A stretch of 20,124 bases of DNA from an uncultured Collinsella sp. (GTDB taxonomy: Bacteria > Actinomycetota > Coriobacteriia > Coriobacteriales > Coriobacteriaceae). The notes under the pieces were generated by a model, which saw only the letters and a list, made by a program, of their open reading frames with translations, was not told where the DNA came from and did not search any database. The translations under genes were made by a program, and so were the position numbers. The stretch spans positions 1-20,124 of the forward strand of contig CAAENB010000062.1 of NCBI GenBank assembly GCA_900757235.1. Reading direction: 5' to 3'. Positions 1-8,846 of this stretch are shown here, piece after piece; positions within the stretch are counted from its first letter, which is position 1, and every line of letters begins with the position of its first letter.

Positions 1-918
1 GATGTCCGCGGAAAGCGACGAGAGCGCAATGTTGACCGTTTCGTTGGCGCAGTAGCGGCGCACGGCGGTGCGGTCGTTGGTCTCGCAGAGCGCGTCGATA
101 CGTTCGAGCGCCTCATCGGTGTGACCCTCTTCGATCAGGGCCGCTAGACCGCGCAGGTAGTGGCGCATGTCGTGACGGAGAACCGAGAGCTCGCGTCCGG
201 ACTGGCGCCAGGCTTCGAGCTCTTTGATGGCCGCGCTGTCGCGGGTCGCGAGCATCCAGCGCTCGCGCTCGGCGATTTCCTTTGCCTCGTATTCGCGAAG
301 GTAGACGGCAAGAAACATAAGGTAGAACGCGCAGAGGGCGAACGCCAAAAACTCAACGGTTACCACCGAGCCCGAGTGGAAGAGCGTGGTATAGACGTTG
401 GTGGCGTAGTCGAAGATGTAGTAGACGAGCGGCAGGATGAGCAGAATCTCCAACTCGGTGGGGCTTTTGATCGCCAGGCGCGGACCGATGTCTCTGGCCC
501 AATGCAGCAAGATCGCAAAGACGCCGAGCGTCGTGATGATGCGCGCCGCGTAGTATGCGATTTGCGAATCGGTGGCGGCGAATGCGGCGATGCCCATCCA
601 GTTGCTAAACTGGCAGCTCAGGTAGGCACTGGTAACGCCCAGGATGGCGAGCAGCGGACTCAGGCGATAGCGTACGCACAGGTAGACGACAAGCGGCAGA
701 TGCACGACGAGTGGATAGGCCTGTCGGGCGAAAAGCTCGCCGCCGACGGCATTGGCGAGGCCGAATGCGCATCCGGTTACGGCGCCGACCCCCACCAGTT
801 CGAGCGAATGGCGGCGGTTGATCTCGACACCGCACAGCGCCGCCGAGGCAAAGACGCCAAAGAGCAACGTTGTCGCATGGTGGATTGCCCAAAGTACCAG
901 TTCTGCCGAGGAAAGCAT
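1..918 (-). CDS. GHKL-type sensor histidine kinase (AgrC/LytS-like), 3' end missing
   Basis: Translating the minus strand from the ATG at 918-916 gives 306 residues without a stop up to the window edge, so the C-terminus is cut off. Residues ~8-205 are very hydrophobic and form about six membrane segments. A charged, helical linker follows (~208-240), then the dimerisation/phosphoacceptor box LRHDMRHYLRG with the likely phosphorylated His249. The ATP-binding domain is just beginning (ANETVNIALSSL) when the sequence ends, so its N and G boxes cannot be seen. This order is typical of GHKL kinases of the AgrC group that sense peptides or other extracellular cues at the membrane. The start overlaps the regulator's stop codon (TGATG), which implies translational coupling and one transcript. 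No AgrB/AgrD-like gene is present here, so the signal is unknown. Family call is firm; ligand is not inferable. Confidence 0.88.
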   Translation of the reverse strand, partial: MLSSAELVLWAIHHATTLLFGVFASAALCGVEINRRHSLELVGVGAVTGCAFGLANAVGGELFARQAYPLVVHLPLVVYLCVRYRLSPLLAILGVTSAYLSCQFSNWMGIAAFAATDSQIAYYAARIITTLGVFAILLHWARDIGPRLAIKSPTELEILLILPLVYYIFDYATNVYTTLFHSGSVVTVEFLAFALCAFYLMFLAVYLREYEAKEIAERERWMLATRDSAAIKELEAWRQSGRELSVLRHDMRHYLRGLAALIEEGHTDEALERIDALCETNDRTAVRRYCANETVNIALSSLSADI

Positions 919-1640
919 CAGCGTCTCCCGCCTTCGAACCGCACCGCAAAGTAGGCGTCTTGGAATCCCTGCTTGCAGCTGCGCGCGAGCGGTATGCACG
1001 CGCCCGAGCGCATGACGATTTCCGTGCGGTTAAAGTGGTCGATGTTGCGTAGATTGACCTGGTAGCTGCGGTGGCACTTAAAGAAGGTCGCGTTTTGGAC
1101 CAGCCGGTCCTCGATGCTGCGGAACGGCTCGAGCGCCTCGATATCGCGGCCATCGCGCAGGTGGAAGATCACGTGCTTGTTGCGAGCCTCGGCATATTCG
1201 ATATCGGATAGGCGCAGGGCATGGTAGCAAAAGGACGTTTTGATGACGAGCTCGTCGGTCGCTGCCGGACGCAGGCTCGACAGCTCGTCGAGCAGTTGCG
1301 CCAAGCGCTCGTAGGTCACGGGTTTGAGCAGGTAGTCGAAGGCGCGGACCTCGTAGGACTCAAGCGCGAACTCGGGCGATGAGGTCAGAAATACCAAGCG
1401 CACGGCGGTATCGGATTGGCGCAGCTCGCGGGCGGTGTCCATGCCGTTGACGAGCGGCATGATCATGTCGAGCATGATAATGTCGGCGCGCGATGCGGCA
1501 TGGCGTGCCAGCAGGTCCTCGCCGCGCGTAACGAGCGCAACATCGACCGCCGTACCCGTCTCGGCAGACCAGCGGTTGATCATGCGGTGCAGGTTATCTA
1601 GAAAGGCGACGTCGTCGTCGCAGGCGATGATTTTGAGCAT
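918..1640 (-). CDS. LytTR-family response regulator (AgrA/LytT-like)
   Basis: A 240-residue two-domain regulator. Residues 1-120 form a receiver domain with the acidic cluster CDDD (8-10), the phosphoacceptor Asp58 in MLDMIMP, the conserved switch segment LTSS and the Lys of LLKPVTY. Residues ~134-235 match a LytTR DNA-binding domain, with the typical stretches YAEARNKHVIFHL and FFKCHRSYQVNLRNI. The start ATG at 1640-1638 is preceded on the minus strand by AAGGGGGG about six bases upstream, a good ribosome site. It is the first gene of a two-gene unit with the downstream kinase, which presumably phosphorylates it. LytTR proteins usually bind paired direct repeats and control surface proteins, bacteriocins or virulence-type genes. 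The divergent giant surface protein gene is the obvious candidate target, by position only. Confidence 0.92.
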   Translation of the reverse strand: MLKIIACDDDVAFLDNLHRMINRWSAETGTAVDVALVTRGEDLLARHAASRADIIMLDMIMPLVNGMDTARELRQSDTAVRLVFLTSSPEFALESYEVRAFDYLLKPVTYERLAQLLDELSSLRPAATDELVIKTSFCYHALRLSDIEYAEARNKHVIFHLRDGRDIEALEPFRSIEDRLVQNATFFKCHRSYQVNLRNIDHFNRTEIVMRSGACIPLARSCKQGFQDAYFAVRFEGGRR

Positions 1641-1762
1641 ATTGGGCCCCCCTTAGTACCTCGATTTTGCCACATCGTGCACGCGCCGCCCGCGGGGGTG
1701 CGTTCCGTTTGCGCCCCACGGTACGCAACTCGCGCCGAGCGGCAGGGTGTCAAAACATGCGG

Positions 1763-1804
1763 TTGCACAATACCAGATGGATATATATGTCAATTTGAGT
1801 TGAC
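1763..1804 (+). promoter_or_regulatory. Possible promoter/operator region of the surface protein gene
   Basis: The 243-bp gap between the divergent regulator and the surface protein gene holds an AT-rich patch that stands out from its GC-rich surroundings. A TTGCAC hexamer at 1763-1768 is followed by an ATATATATG run at 1781-1789 and then by GTCAA-N6-TTGAC (1789-1804), a small inverted repeat. Spacing between TTGCAC and a clear -10 hexamer is not ideal, so exact promoter elements are uncertain. The inverted repeat is short and could be chance. Confidence 0.22.
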
Positions 1805-1883
1805 GGCTGGCGAGGGAGCATGCCGGCCGCCAGCGCCAAGCGATATCGGACATCGCGAAAGCATAGGGGTAAGGGGAGCTGTG

Positions 1884-4800
1884 ATGAGGGAGAAGAGGAT
1901 GGGGATGCGCGCCGTGTTGACGCGTCTGCTGGGCATCGCCACCGTAGCATGCGCGCTCGTGGCGACGCCGGCAGTGGCAAGCGCCGAGACGCAGGTCATG
2001 CCCGACGGGGTGAAGGCGGAGGTGCTGCCGCTTACGCAGGCCAACAACGAACCCGTCCAAATCACCGAGCCGGGCAGTTACGTACTTAAGACGGCTGAGG
2101 GTGAGGTCACGCCATCTTCGGGTTACACCATCGACGCGCCGGATGCGTCTCGGATTAATCCTGTGAGGATCTACATCGATGGCACGGTCTACGTGAACGA
2201 TAAGACTAACTGGCGGGTTGAGCAAACTCGATGGCTGTTCAACATCAAACAGGGTAGCAATATCGAGTTCATCGGCGTCAACAATCCGTGCGTCAGCTTC
2301 CATAGAAACCAAAAGCAATTTGAGTCCGTAAGCGGCTTTTTGACCGACCGCTATTACAGCGGTGGCTACAAAAAGGCATCGGGCGACATCTCGGTTGGCC
2401 TGGGGGTTGGCGACGGCTCGCAGAATTTCATTCTCTCGTATGGCAGCAAGTACGAGCAAAAGGTACCTGCGATTTCCCTGGGCAATACCAAGGGAAAGCT
2501 GTCTGCAAATTTCAGTAAGCTGATGATTAGGGACTATGCTGGCAAGTCGCACAACTCTTTGGGCGAGGTTTCCCCATACAGTATTCTTGAATATGCTGTG
2601 CCGGTCCGCCTGTTCCGGAGCAGCTTCTCCGATGACGGCAAGGGGAATATTAATAAGCTCAACGCTACGTTTACTGACTGTGCGTTCTGGAATACGTCTG
2701 GCGACTACAACGGTGCAGTTTCAATTGTGGGCAATCCCCGTGGTGGCGTGAATTCGGACGTCGCTTCGAGGCTGACTGCGACGTTCGAGAACTGCCGGTT
2801 TGGTTCCGATGCCGACAGCGGCATTTGGCAGACCAATAATAAATATCCGACGGTCGAAGAGACCACTGAGTTCGCACAGGTTCAGGAGACTGGAAAGTGC
2901 GCCGTTGCAGGCGTGATGGGCGTCACCAACGCTACGGTCAACCTCAACAGCTGCACGATGAGCAACTTCCACAGCACGCGTTCGAGCTCGGCCGACAACA
3001 CTTTGACAGTCGATGTCCTTAATGTTGCACGAAGCGCTCGCTGCAACATAAACGGTGGCACGATTGAACGCTATGGCGCACGCGGCAATACGTGCGTGGT
3101 ATACGCCGCCGGAACCCTTACCCTCAACGGATCGCCGGAAATCGCGAGCTACTGGAAGAACAGTCACGCCGGCGATACCAATTATGGCGACAAGTACACT
3201 GAAGCTGATAAAGCTACGGGAGCCGCCAAGAGCTTGTATGTCCCGAAGAAAAAGAGTGTCGATGCCAACGTCCCGGCGCTGAATATCGCGTCTGACTTCT
3301 CCGTACGCGGAGGCTTTGGAGACAATGTTTGGATCTCGATTGAGGAGACTGCGGACAGTAATGGCGTAAAGTCGCGTGTCCTTGGCAACTGTGAATCTAA
3401 CAAGATCGAAGGCGTTGTGCCAGACGGCTCGTCCAAGAACGATGACAACTCCGATAAATACGAGATCGTGAACCTCAAGGGTGACCTTACCTTCCGCGAG
3501 ACCATCCACCAGCATAAGTGGAAGGTCGAAGCTGACGGTTTGGGCGTTCGTGCATCGTGCGTGGGCCCGTTCCGCAACAGCGAGTGCGAATATGGCAAGG
3601 ACGAGAACGGCGAGCCCAAAAAGTACCTGACGGCCACGTACAAGCTCTCCATGTCCAAGGCAACGAGCTCTCAGAGCACTGAGCTTGTCTATGACGGCTG
3701 TCCGGTCAAGATTGCTTTGAATAAGGACGGCGCGTGGAATCTAGAACAGATGGGCGTAATGGCCAGCGATGAATTCACGTGGTATCAGTGCAAGTCCCAG
3801 GCGGACGCCGAGGCATATAAAAACGGCACCAAGCTCAAGGATGCTCCGGCGGACGCTGGCTACTACTATGTCGTTACGAGCTTTAAGACCGCCTCTGGCC
3901 AGACGCTTGAGGGCAAGAAGACCTTTGAGATTTCTCCGCGTCGCCTGGTTAGGAATAAAAACTACAAGTTCACCCTTAAAGACGGCGGCAAGGGCGCGGG
4001 CAAGTATGCCTATGACGGCAAGGAGCATCAGCCCGTCGTTGAAAGTGCAAAGTTCAAGAACGGTGCCGGCGAGTGGGTCGATCTCGTTGAGGGCAAGGAT
4101 TACGAGATCAGCTCTCGAAGTGAATCCGGATTGAAGCAGACCGAGCCGGGGCAATACGAGTGCATTGTCATCGGTAAGGGTAACTTCACGACCGATGGCG
4201 GCACCACGAGTGTTCTGACGCTCAAGTGGGAGATTGTTGACGTTGCGCGTTTTGACCTCGAGGTCGCCGGCTTTGAGGGTGCCTATGACGGCGAAAAACA
4301 CGGCATTACGGTCAACGTTAAGAACGACCCTGTTCCGGCGGATATGAAGATCGAGTACTGCGAAGAGGGCGGCGATTGGACGACGAAAAAGCCGACCTAT
4401 CGCAATGCGGCCGAGTACACGACATCCTATCGTGTGACGGCTTCTGACTACCTGACCGCTACGGGCAAAGCGACCGTGAAGATTTCCAAGGCCGATCAGA
4501 AGGCGCCGACTGGGCTCGTGGGTAATAATTGGACCACGTGCAGCAGCAAGGACGGCTCTATCTCGGGCGTGACCAAGGCGATGGAATACCGTCGCGGGTC
4601 GAGCGGGAGCTATCAGAAGATAACGTCTGACGGTAAACTGACCGGGCTTACGAAGTCGGGAACGTATCACGTCCGCTTTGCCGAGGATAGCAACCACAAT
4701 GCGTCTGCCGATGCCGAGGTCAAGATCGAGCAGGGCCCCCATGCCGTTGCCGACAACGCTGCCTGGAAGCCGAATGGCGAAGGTAGCCACGTTAAGGCCT

Positions 4801-7800
4801 GCAAGTATTGTAAGAAGGCTCAGGAGCGCCAGCCCTGCAGGTGGAAATATGAGATCGTTACGCCCGCCACGCCTGAGGCCGACGGTGTTCGCCAAAAGGT
4901 CTGCAGGGTTTGCAACGGCAGGTGGGATGAAGAGCCTTATACCTATGTGGATACCTATAAGCCCGTTATTTATGACTTGTGGGATGGCGATGCCTACTGC
5001 GAGAGCGTTTCGTTTGACGTGTTCGATGACCGCGACGAGACGGTGACGGTTACCGATAACGGCAAGGAGCTCAAGGCTGGCAAGGACGGAAAGTACACGG
5101 TTAAGGCCGCTGAAGGCGATGCCGGTACTGAGCATGTAATCGTGGCTACGGACACTGCCGGCAATAAAGAGACCATCACAATTAAGATGTACGCCGAACA
5201 TGCGTATGAATGGACAATCGACAAGAAGCCGACGGTTACCGAGACCGGCTCCAAGCACGGAACGTGCTCCGTGTGCGGTCATGAGTCGGGCGCGGTGGAG
5301 ATCCCGGCCCTGGCTGTTAAGGGTTACTCGGGCAAATATGACGGCAAGGATCACTCTGTCGATGCCTCGGCGCTGCCCGATGGCGCCGTCGTCGAGTACA
5401 AGGCTGCTGACGGCGGCTGGACGAGCGTTGCGCCCAGCATTAAGGACGCCGGCAGTGTGATGGTCGACTATCGCGTCACGATTGATGGCGCGGCGGTCGA
5501 CGGCAAGGTGACGCTTGAGGTCAAGCCGTGCGCGATAACGGTCACGGCGCAGGACGCCTCCAAGACCTACGGTGAGAGCGACCCCAAGTTTACGTATGAC
5601 GTCACTTCTGGCAAGCTCGTCGAGGGCGAGAGTCTTCAGGGCATTGAGATTGAACGCGAAGATAACGACAACGTGCGCGACGGTGGCTATGCTCTGCACC
5701 TGACGCAGCCTGAGGGCGCCAACTCCAACTACAAGATTACGTTCAAGGATGGCACCTTTACGATCGACAAGCGCGAGCTCTCCGTAACGTGGGACACCAC
5801 TACTGAGTTCACCTACGACGGCGAGAGGCACTGCCCTCAAGCGAAGCTCCACAATGTCACCGAAGGTGACGATGTCTCTGCGTACGTCGACGGCGCCAAG
5901 GTCAAGGCTGGCACCTACACGGCGAAAATCACCGAGCTGACGGGCGATGACGCGGGTAACTACAAACTTCCCGCCGAAGGCCTGACGTGCGAGTTCTCCA
6001 TCAAGAAGGCGCCCCAGGGCGCGCCGAAGGTCCAGGCCACGGCCGAGACTGTGAGTGGCAAGTCCGACGGTAAGATCACGGGCGTCGACGCGAAGATGGA
6101 GTGGCGCGCCAAGGACTCTGGCGAGTATCAGGGCGTGCCCGATGGCGTGACTGAGATTACGGATTGTGCTGTCGGCACGTACGAGGTGCGTTACCGCGCC
6201 GATAGCGACCATGACGCCTCCACCGCCACCGAGGTTACCGTTAATGCCGGCGGCAAGCTCGTCGTGACGCTGCCTGCCAAGCAGGTCGGCTATACGATCA
6301 CGGCGAACCCGGACGAGCTTGACTGGCACGGATCAACCACCCTCACTGTCAGTATTGAGAGCGGCTACTTTACTGACAACGATTCTTACGCCGTCAAGGT
6401 CAACAATGCCGTTGTGACGCCCGACGCGCGTGGAGAGTTCACCGTTCAGAACGCCGAGAGCGACCTCGTCGTCACCGTCGAGGGCGTGCGTAAGCACGAG
6501 GCTGTGAGCGATGAGTGGCTCTCCGACGACGATACGCATTGGCATCAGTGCGCCTGTGGTGGCAAGATCGACGAGGCCGAGCACGACTTTGAGTGGGTCG
6601 TCGTCAAGGCCCCCACGGCAACCGAGAAGGGCTCCAAGCAACAGAAGTGCAAGGTCTGCGGTCACAAGCTTGCCGAGGTCGAGATTCCGGCTGCTGCCAT
6701 CGTCGGCTACTCTGGTGAGTACGACGGCGACTATCACACGGTTGATGCGACGAGTCTTCCCGAGGGTGCGACGGCTCAGTACAGCACCGACGGCGAGAAC
6801 TGGTCCCCCAAGGCCCCCGAGATCCGCGACGTCGGCAAACTGACCGTCGCCTACAAGGTGACGATTGACGGTGCGACCGCCGAGGGCAAGGTTGAGCTCG
6901 AGGTCAAGCCGTGCGCGATTACGGTCACCGCCCAGGACGCTTCTAAGACCTACGGCGAGGCTGACCCCGTGTTTACGTGGGCGATCACCTCCGGCAAGCT
7001 TGTCGAGGGCGAGAGCCTCCAGGGCATTGAAATCGAGCGCGAAGGCGACGACAGTGTGCGTGAGGGCGGCTATACCCTGCACCTGACGCAGGACAAGGAC
7101 GCCAACCCCAACTACAACATCACGTTCGTCGATGGCGTGCTCACTATCAAGCAGCGCCTGCTCGCCGTGACGTGGGGTACCAGCGAGTTTGTCTACGACG
7201 GCAGGGAGCACTGCCCCGAGGCAACGCTCGCCAACGTCGTCGACGATGATGACCTTGGTGCGACCGTCGAAGGCTCCCAGACCGAGGTCGGCGCTTCTTA
7301 CATGGCAACCCTCACCGCGCTGACGGGCAAGGCAGCGGGCAACTACGCACTGCCGACCGATGGCCTGACGTGCAAGTTCTCCATCAAGAACGCCGCGCAG
7401 GGCGCGCCGGTGGTCCAGGCCGAGGCCGAGACCGTGAGCGGCAAGCGTGACGGCAAGATCGTGGGCGTTAACGCGACGATGGAGTGGCGCGCCAAGGATG
7501 CCGCCGAGTATCAGGCCGTGGACGAGGGCGTGACCGAGCTCAATGAACTCGCCGCCGGCACGTATGAGGTGCGCTACCAGGCCAAGGCCAACTACGACGC
7601 CTCTTCCGCCACCGAGGTTACCGTGGCGGCCGGTCCCAAGCTGGTCGTGACACTGCCGAGCAATCAGGTGGGCTATGCGCTCACCTCGACGGCAACCGAG
7701 CTTGATTGGCATGGGACCGCAACGCTCACCATGAGCATCGACAGCGCGTACTTTGCGGGCAAGGGCTACGCCGTCAAGGTCGACGGTAAGGCCATCGAGC

Positions 7801-8534
7801 TCTCCGACAAGGGCACCTATGAGCTCAAGGATGTCGAGGGCGACGTGAATGTGACGGTCGAGGGTGTCCTCAAGCACGAGCCCGACGGCTCTGGCTGGGC
7901 GCACGACGCTAAGAATCATTGGCATGTCTGCCGCTGCGGTGAGGTCATCGACAAGGCGGAGCACACCTTTGAGTGGGTCGTCGACAAGCCGGCGACGGTC
8001 GAGGCCAAGGGCAAGAAGCATCAGGAGTGCGCCGTCTGCCGCGAGAAGGGCAAGACCGAGGAGATCGCGATTCTGAAGCCCGAGATCACCGACGGAAAGG
8101 GCCAGACGATGGTGGTCGAGGCCGCCAAGGACCTGACTTTCCGCTCGAGCGCGCCGCTCGAGTTCTTCCAGAAGGTGCTGGTTGACGATAAGGAGGTCGC
8201 GGCCGAGAACTACGAGCTCACCAAGGGCTCTACGATCGTGACGCTCAAGGCGAGCTTCCTGAATACGCTCGGCGTAGGTGAGCATAAGCTGAGCGTGGTT
8301 TCGAGCACGGGCACGGCCGAGACGACCTTTACGGTCGCCGAGGCTGCCAAGCCCGCTCCTGGCCAGACCGCCACTACCACCACCACTACGACTGCGACAT
8401 CCAAGCCTAAGAAGAAGGACGGCAAGTCCGCCCTGCCTGCGTCCGGCGATAGCGCGTACGTTATGGCTGGCGCCGTGCTTGCTGCCGGCGTAGCGGCTCT
8501 GCTGTTGGCTTTGGTCGTGAAGCGTCGCTCCTAG
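1884..8534 (+). CDS. Giant sortase-anchored surface protein with beta-helix-like region and MBG-type repeats
   Basis: The ATG at 1884 is chosen because AAGGGGAG ends five bases upstream and a signal peptide begins directly there (residues 1-34, ending VASA). The frame is open further upstream, but that extension has no secretion signal. The 2216-residue product then has: ~90-440, a region of short repeated beta strands with aligned Cys/Asn/Phe (FTDCAFW, FENCRFG, NLNSCTM) resembling a right-handed beta-helix; ~593-960, Ig/MBG-like units; ~972-1018, a CxxC-rich segment (CKYC, CRVC); ~1024-1104, another Ig-like domain; 1105-2025, two tandem ~460-residue modules with KTYGE MBG-type domains; ~2057-2150, an X2-like Ig domain; a Thr-rich linker; LPASG at 2184-2188, a membrane helix and RRS. 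It is probably exported and fixed to peptidoglycan by a sortase not present here. Adhesion or glycan binding is a reasonable guess but is not shown. Confidence 0.9.
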   Translation: MREKRMGMRAVLTRLLGIATVACALVATPAVASAETQVMPDGVKAEVLPLTQANNEPVQITEPGSYVLKTAEGEVTPSSGYTIDAPDASRINPVRIYIDGTVYVNDKTNWRVEQTRWLFNIKQGSNIEFIGVNNPCVSFHRNQKQFESVSGFLTDRYYSGGYKKASGDISVGLGVGDGSQNFILSYGSKYEQKVPAISLGNTKGKLSANFSKLMIRDYAGKSHNSLGEVSPYSILEYAVPVRLFRSSFSDDGKGNINKLNATFTDCAFWNTSGDYNGAVSIVGNPRGGVNSDVASRLTATFENCRFGSDADSGIWQTNNKYPTVEETTEFAQVQETGKCAVAGVMGVTNATVNLNSCTMSNFHSTRSSSADNTLTVDVLNVARSARCNINGGTIERYGARGNTCVVYAAGTLTLNGSPEIASYWKNSHAGDTNYGDKYTEADKATGAAKSLYVPKKKSVDANVPALNIASDFSVRGGFGDNVWISIEETADSNGVKSRVLGNCESNKIEGVVPDGSSKNDDNSDKYEIVNLKGDLTFRETIHQHKWKVEADGLGVRASCVGPFRNSECEYGKDENGEPKKYLTATYKLSMSKATSSQSTELVYDGCPVKIALNKDGAWNLEQMGVMASDEFTWYQCKSQADAEAYKNGTKLKDAPADAGYYYVVTSFKTASGQTLEGKKTFEISPRRLVRNKNYKFTLKDGGKGAGKYAYDGKEHQPVVESAKFKNGAGEWVDLVEGKDYEISSRSESGLKQTEPGQYECIVIGKGNFTTDGGTTSVLTLKWEIVDVARFDLEVAGFEGAYDGEKHGITVNVKNDPVPADMKIEYCEEGGDWTTKKPTYRNAAEYTTSYRVTASDYLTATGKATVKISKADQKAPTGLVGNNWTTCSSKDGSISGVTKAMEYRRGSSGSYQKITSDGKLTGLTKSGTYHVRFAEDSNHNASADAEVKIEQGPHAVADNAAWKPNGEGSHVKACKYCKKAQERQPCRWKYEIVTPATPEADGVRQKVCRVCNGRWDEEPYTYVDTYKPVIYDLWDGDAYCESVSFDVFDDRDETVTVTDNGKELKAGKDGKYTVKAAEGDAGTEHVIVATDTAGNKETITIKMYAEHAYEWTIDKKPTVTETGSKHGTCSVCGHESGAVEIPALAVKGYSGKYDGKDHSVDASALPDGAVVEYKAADGGWTSVAPSIKDAGSVMVDYRVTIDGAAVDGKVTLEVKPCAITVTAQDASKTYGESDPKFTYDVTSGKLVEGESLQGIEIEREDNDNVRDGGYALHLTQPEGANSNYKITFKDGTFTIDKRELSVTWDTTTEFTYDGERHCPQAKLHNVTEGDDVSAYVDGAKVKAGTYTAKITELTGDDAGNYKLPAEGLTCEFSIKKAPQGAPKVQATAETVSGKSDGKITGVDAKMEWRAKDSGEYQGVPDGVTEITDCAVGTYEVRYRADSDHDASTATEVTVNAGGKLVVTLPAKQVGYTITANPDELDWHGSTTLTVSIESGYFTDNDSYAVKVNNAVVTPDARGEFTVQNAESDLVVTVEGVRKHEAVSDEWLSDDDTHWHQCACGGKIDEAEHDFEWVVVKAPTATEKGSKQQKCKVCGHKLAEVEIPAAAIVGYSGEYDGDYHTVDATSLPEGATAQYSTDGENWSPKAPEIRDVGKLTVAYKVTIDGATAEGKVELEVKPCAITVTAQDASKTYGEADPVFTWAITSGKLVEGESLQGIEIEREGDDSVREGGYTLHLTQDKDANPNYNITFVDGVLTIKQRLLAVTWGTSEFVYDGREHCPEATLANVVDDDDLGATVEGSQTEVGASYMATLTALTGKAAGNYALPTDGLTCKFSIKNAAQGAPVVQAEAETVSGKRDGKIVGVNATMEWRAKDAAEYQAVDEGVTELNELAAGTYEVRYQAKANYDASSATEVTVAAGPKLVVTLPSNQVGYALTSTATELDWHGTATLTMSIDSAYFAGKGYAVKVDGKAIELSDKGTYELKDVEGDVNVTVEGVLKHEPDGSGWAHDAKNHWHVCRCGEVIDKAEHTFEWVVDKPATVEAKGKKHQECAVCREKGKTEEIAILKPEITDGKGQTMVVEAAKDLTFRSSAPLEFFQKVLVDDKEVAAENYELTKGSTIVTLKASFLNTLGVGEHKLSVVSSTGTAETTFTVAEAAKPAPGQTATTTTTTTATSKPKKKDGKSALPASGDSAYVMAGAVLAAGVAALLLALVVKRRS
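5196..7958 (+). repeat. Tandem duplication of a ~460-residue coding module
   Basis: Within the surface protein gene, copy 1 spans 5196-6578 (1383 bp, residues 1105-1565) and copy 2 spans 6579-7958 (1380 bp, residues 1566-2025). A third, short partial copy starts at 7959 and covers only the CxxC segment. Each copy starts with H-x-F/Y-E-W, then a CxVCGH zinc-ribbon-like pair (Cys1128/1131; Cys1589/1592). An MBG-type domain follows, with the shared segment ITVTAQDASKTYGE at ~1215-1231 and again 461 residues later. The copies end with HWHxCxCG (1552-1559; 2012-2019). Shared phrases include LVEGESLQGIEIERE and METVSGK-like strings, and the nucleotide sequence is also close in these parts, pointing to an internal duplication. 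Confidence 0.9.
8433..8531 (+). other. C-terminal cell-wall sorting signal with LPASG pentapeptide
   Basis: The last 33 residues of the surface protein are LPASG (8433-8447), a hydrophobic helix of about 20 residues rich in Ala, Val and Leu, and a short basic tail (KRRS). This is the standard order for a sortase substrate. The fourth position is Ser rather than the usual Thr of LPxTG. A Lys/Thr-rich spacer precedes it, as expected for a wall-spanning linker. Confidence 0.85.
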
Positions 8535-8552
8535 TCGCGCGACAGCTCCCGA

Positions 8553-8584
8553 CGGGCCCGGATCTCGCCATCCGGGCCCGTTTT
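8553..8584 (+). terminator. Intrinsic terminator of the surface protein gene
   Basis: An 11-bp perfect, GC-rich stem (CGGGCCCGGAT at 8553-8563 with ATCCGGGCCCG at 8570-8580), a six-base loop and four T's (8581-8584) lie 18 bases after the stop codon. Confidence 0.88.
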
Positions 8585-8604
8585 CCAGGGCCACCTGGAA
8601 GCCG

Positions 8605-8813
8605 GTGGGCAAAAAAGTCCAAATATGAGTACTGTCACCATATTAGTAGCAGCCAAATGGCCCCAAAATTCCGTTCGTTGGGCCAAAACAGCATTGATTT
8701 TCGTCCGACAGTGCCATGAATGTGCCTCAAATAAGGCGATTCTGACGTATTGGACCGAAAAATCGCTGCCATCAATTTGGTAACAGTACTCATATTTGCC
8801 ACTTTTTGCCCAC
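8605..8813. repeat. 209-bp non-coding element bounded by imperfect 49-bp inverted repeats
   Basis: The arm at 8605-8653 and the reverse complement of 8765-8813 align without gaps over 49 positions with roughly 40 matches. The outermost 36 bases differ at only about five sites, and 15 bases around AATATGAGTACTGT are identical. The interior (8654-8764) shows no convincing gene; small frames crossing it lack ribosome sites. The element begins just after a terminator and is more AT-rich than its neighbours. It could be a MITE-like insertion, a REP-type element or a long structured RNA. No clear target-site duplication is visible. Confidence 0.75.
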
Positions 8814-8846
8814 TGCCCCTTGGTCCAGGACAATGCGGGCCGCTCG

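Noticed and set aside
160..954. A 264-residue plus-strand frame over the sensor kinase
   Set aside because: The minus strand encodes membrane segments and an LRHDMRHYL histidine box in the frame overlapping the regulator; the plus-strand frame has no family features.
1677..1883. N-terminal extension of the surface protein to an upstream ATG at 1677
   Set aside because: It would bury the signal peptide behind 69 residues and has no ribosome site; the ATG at 1884 has both.
3741..8612. Two very long open frames on the minus strand opposite the surface protein gene (3741-6329 and 6333-8612)
   Set aside because: They mirror the plus-strand frame, are rich in Leu/Arg/Val/Asp as expected from antisense of GC-biased codons, have no domains or ribosome sites, and follow the repeat structure of the real gene.
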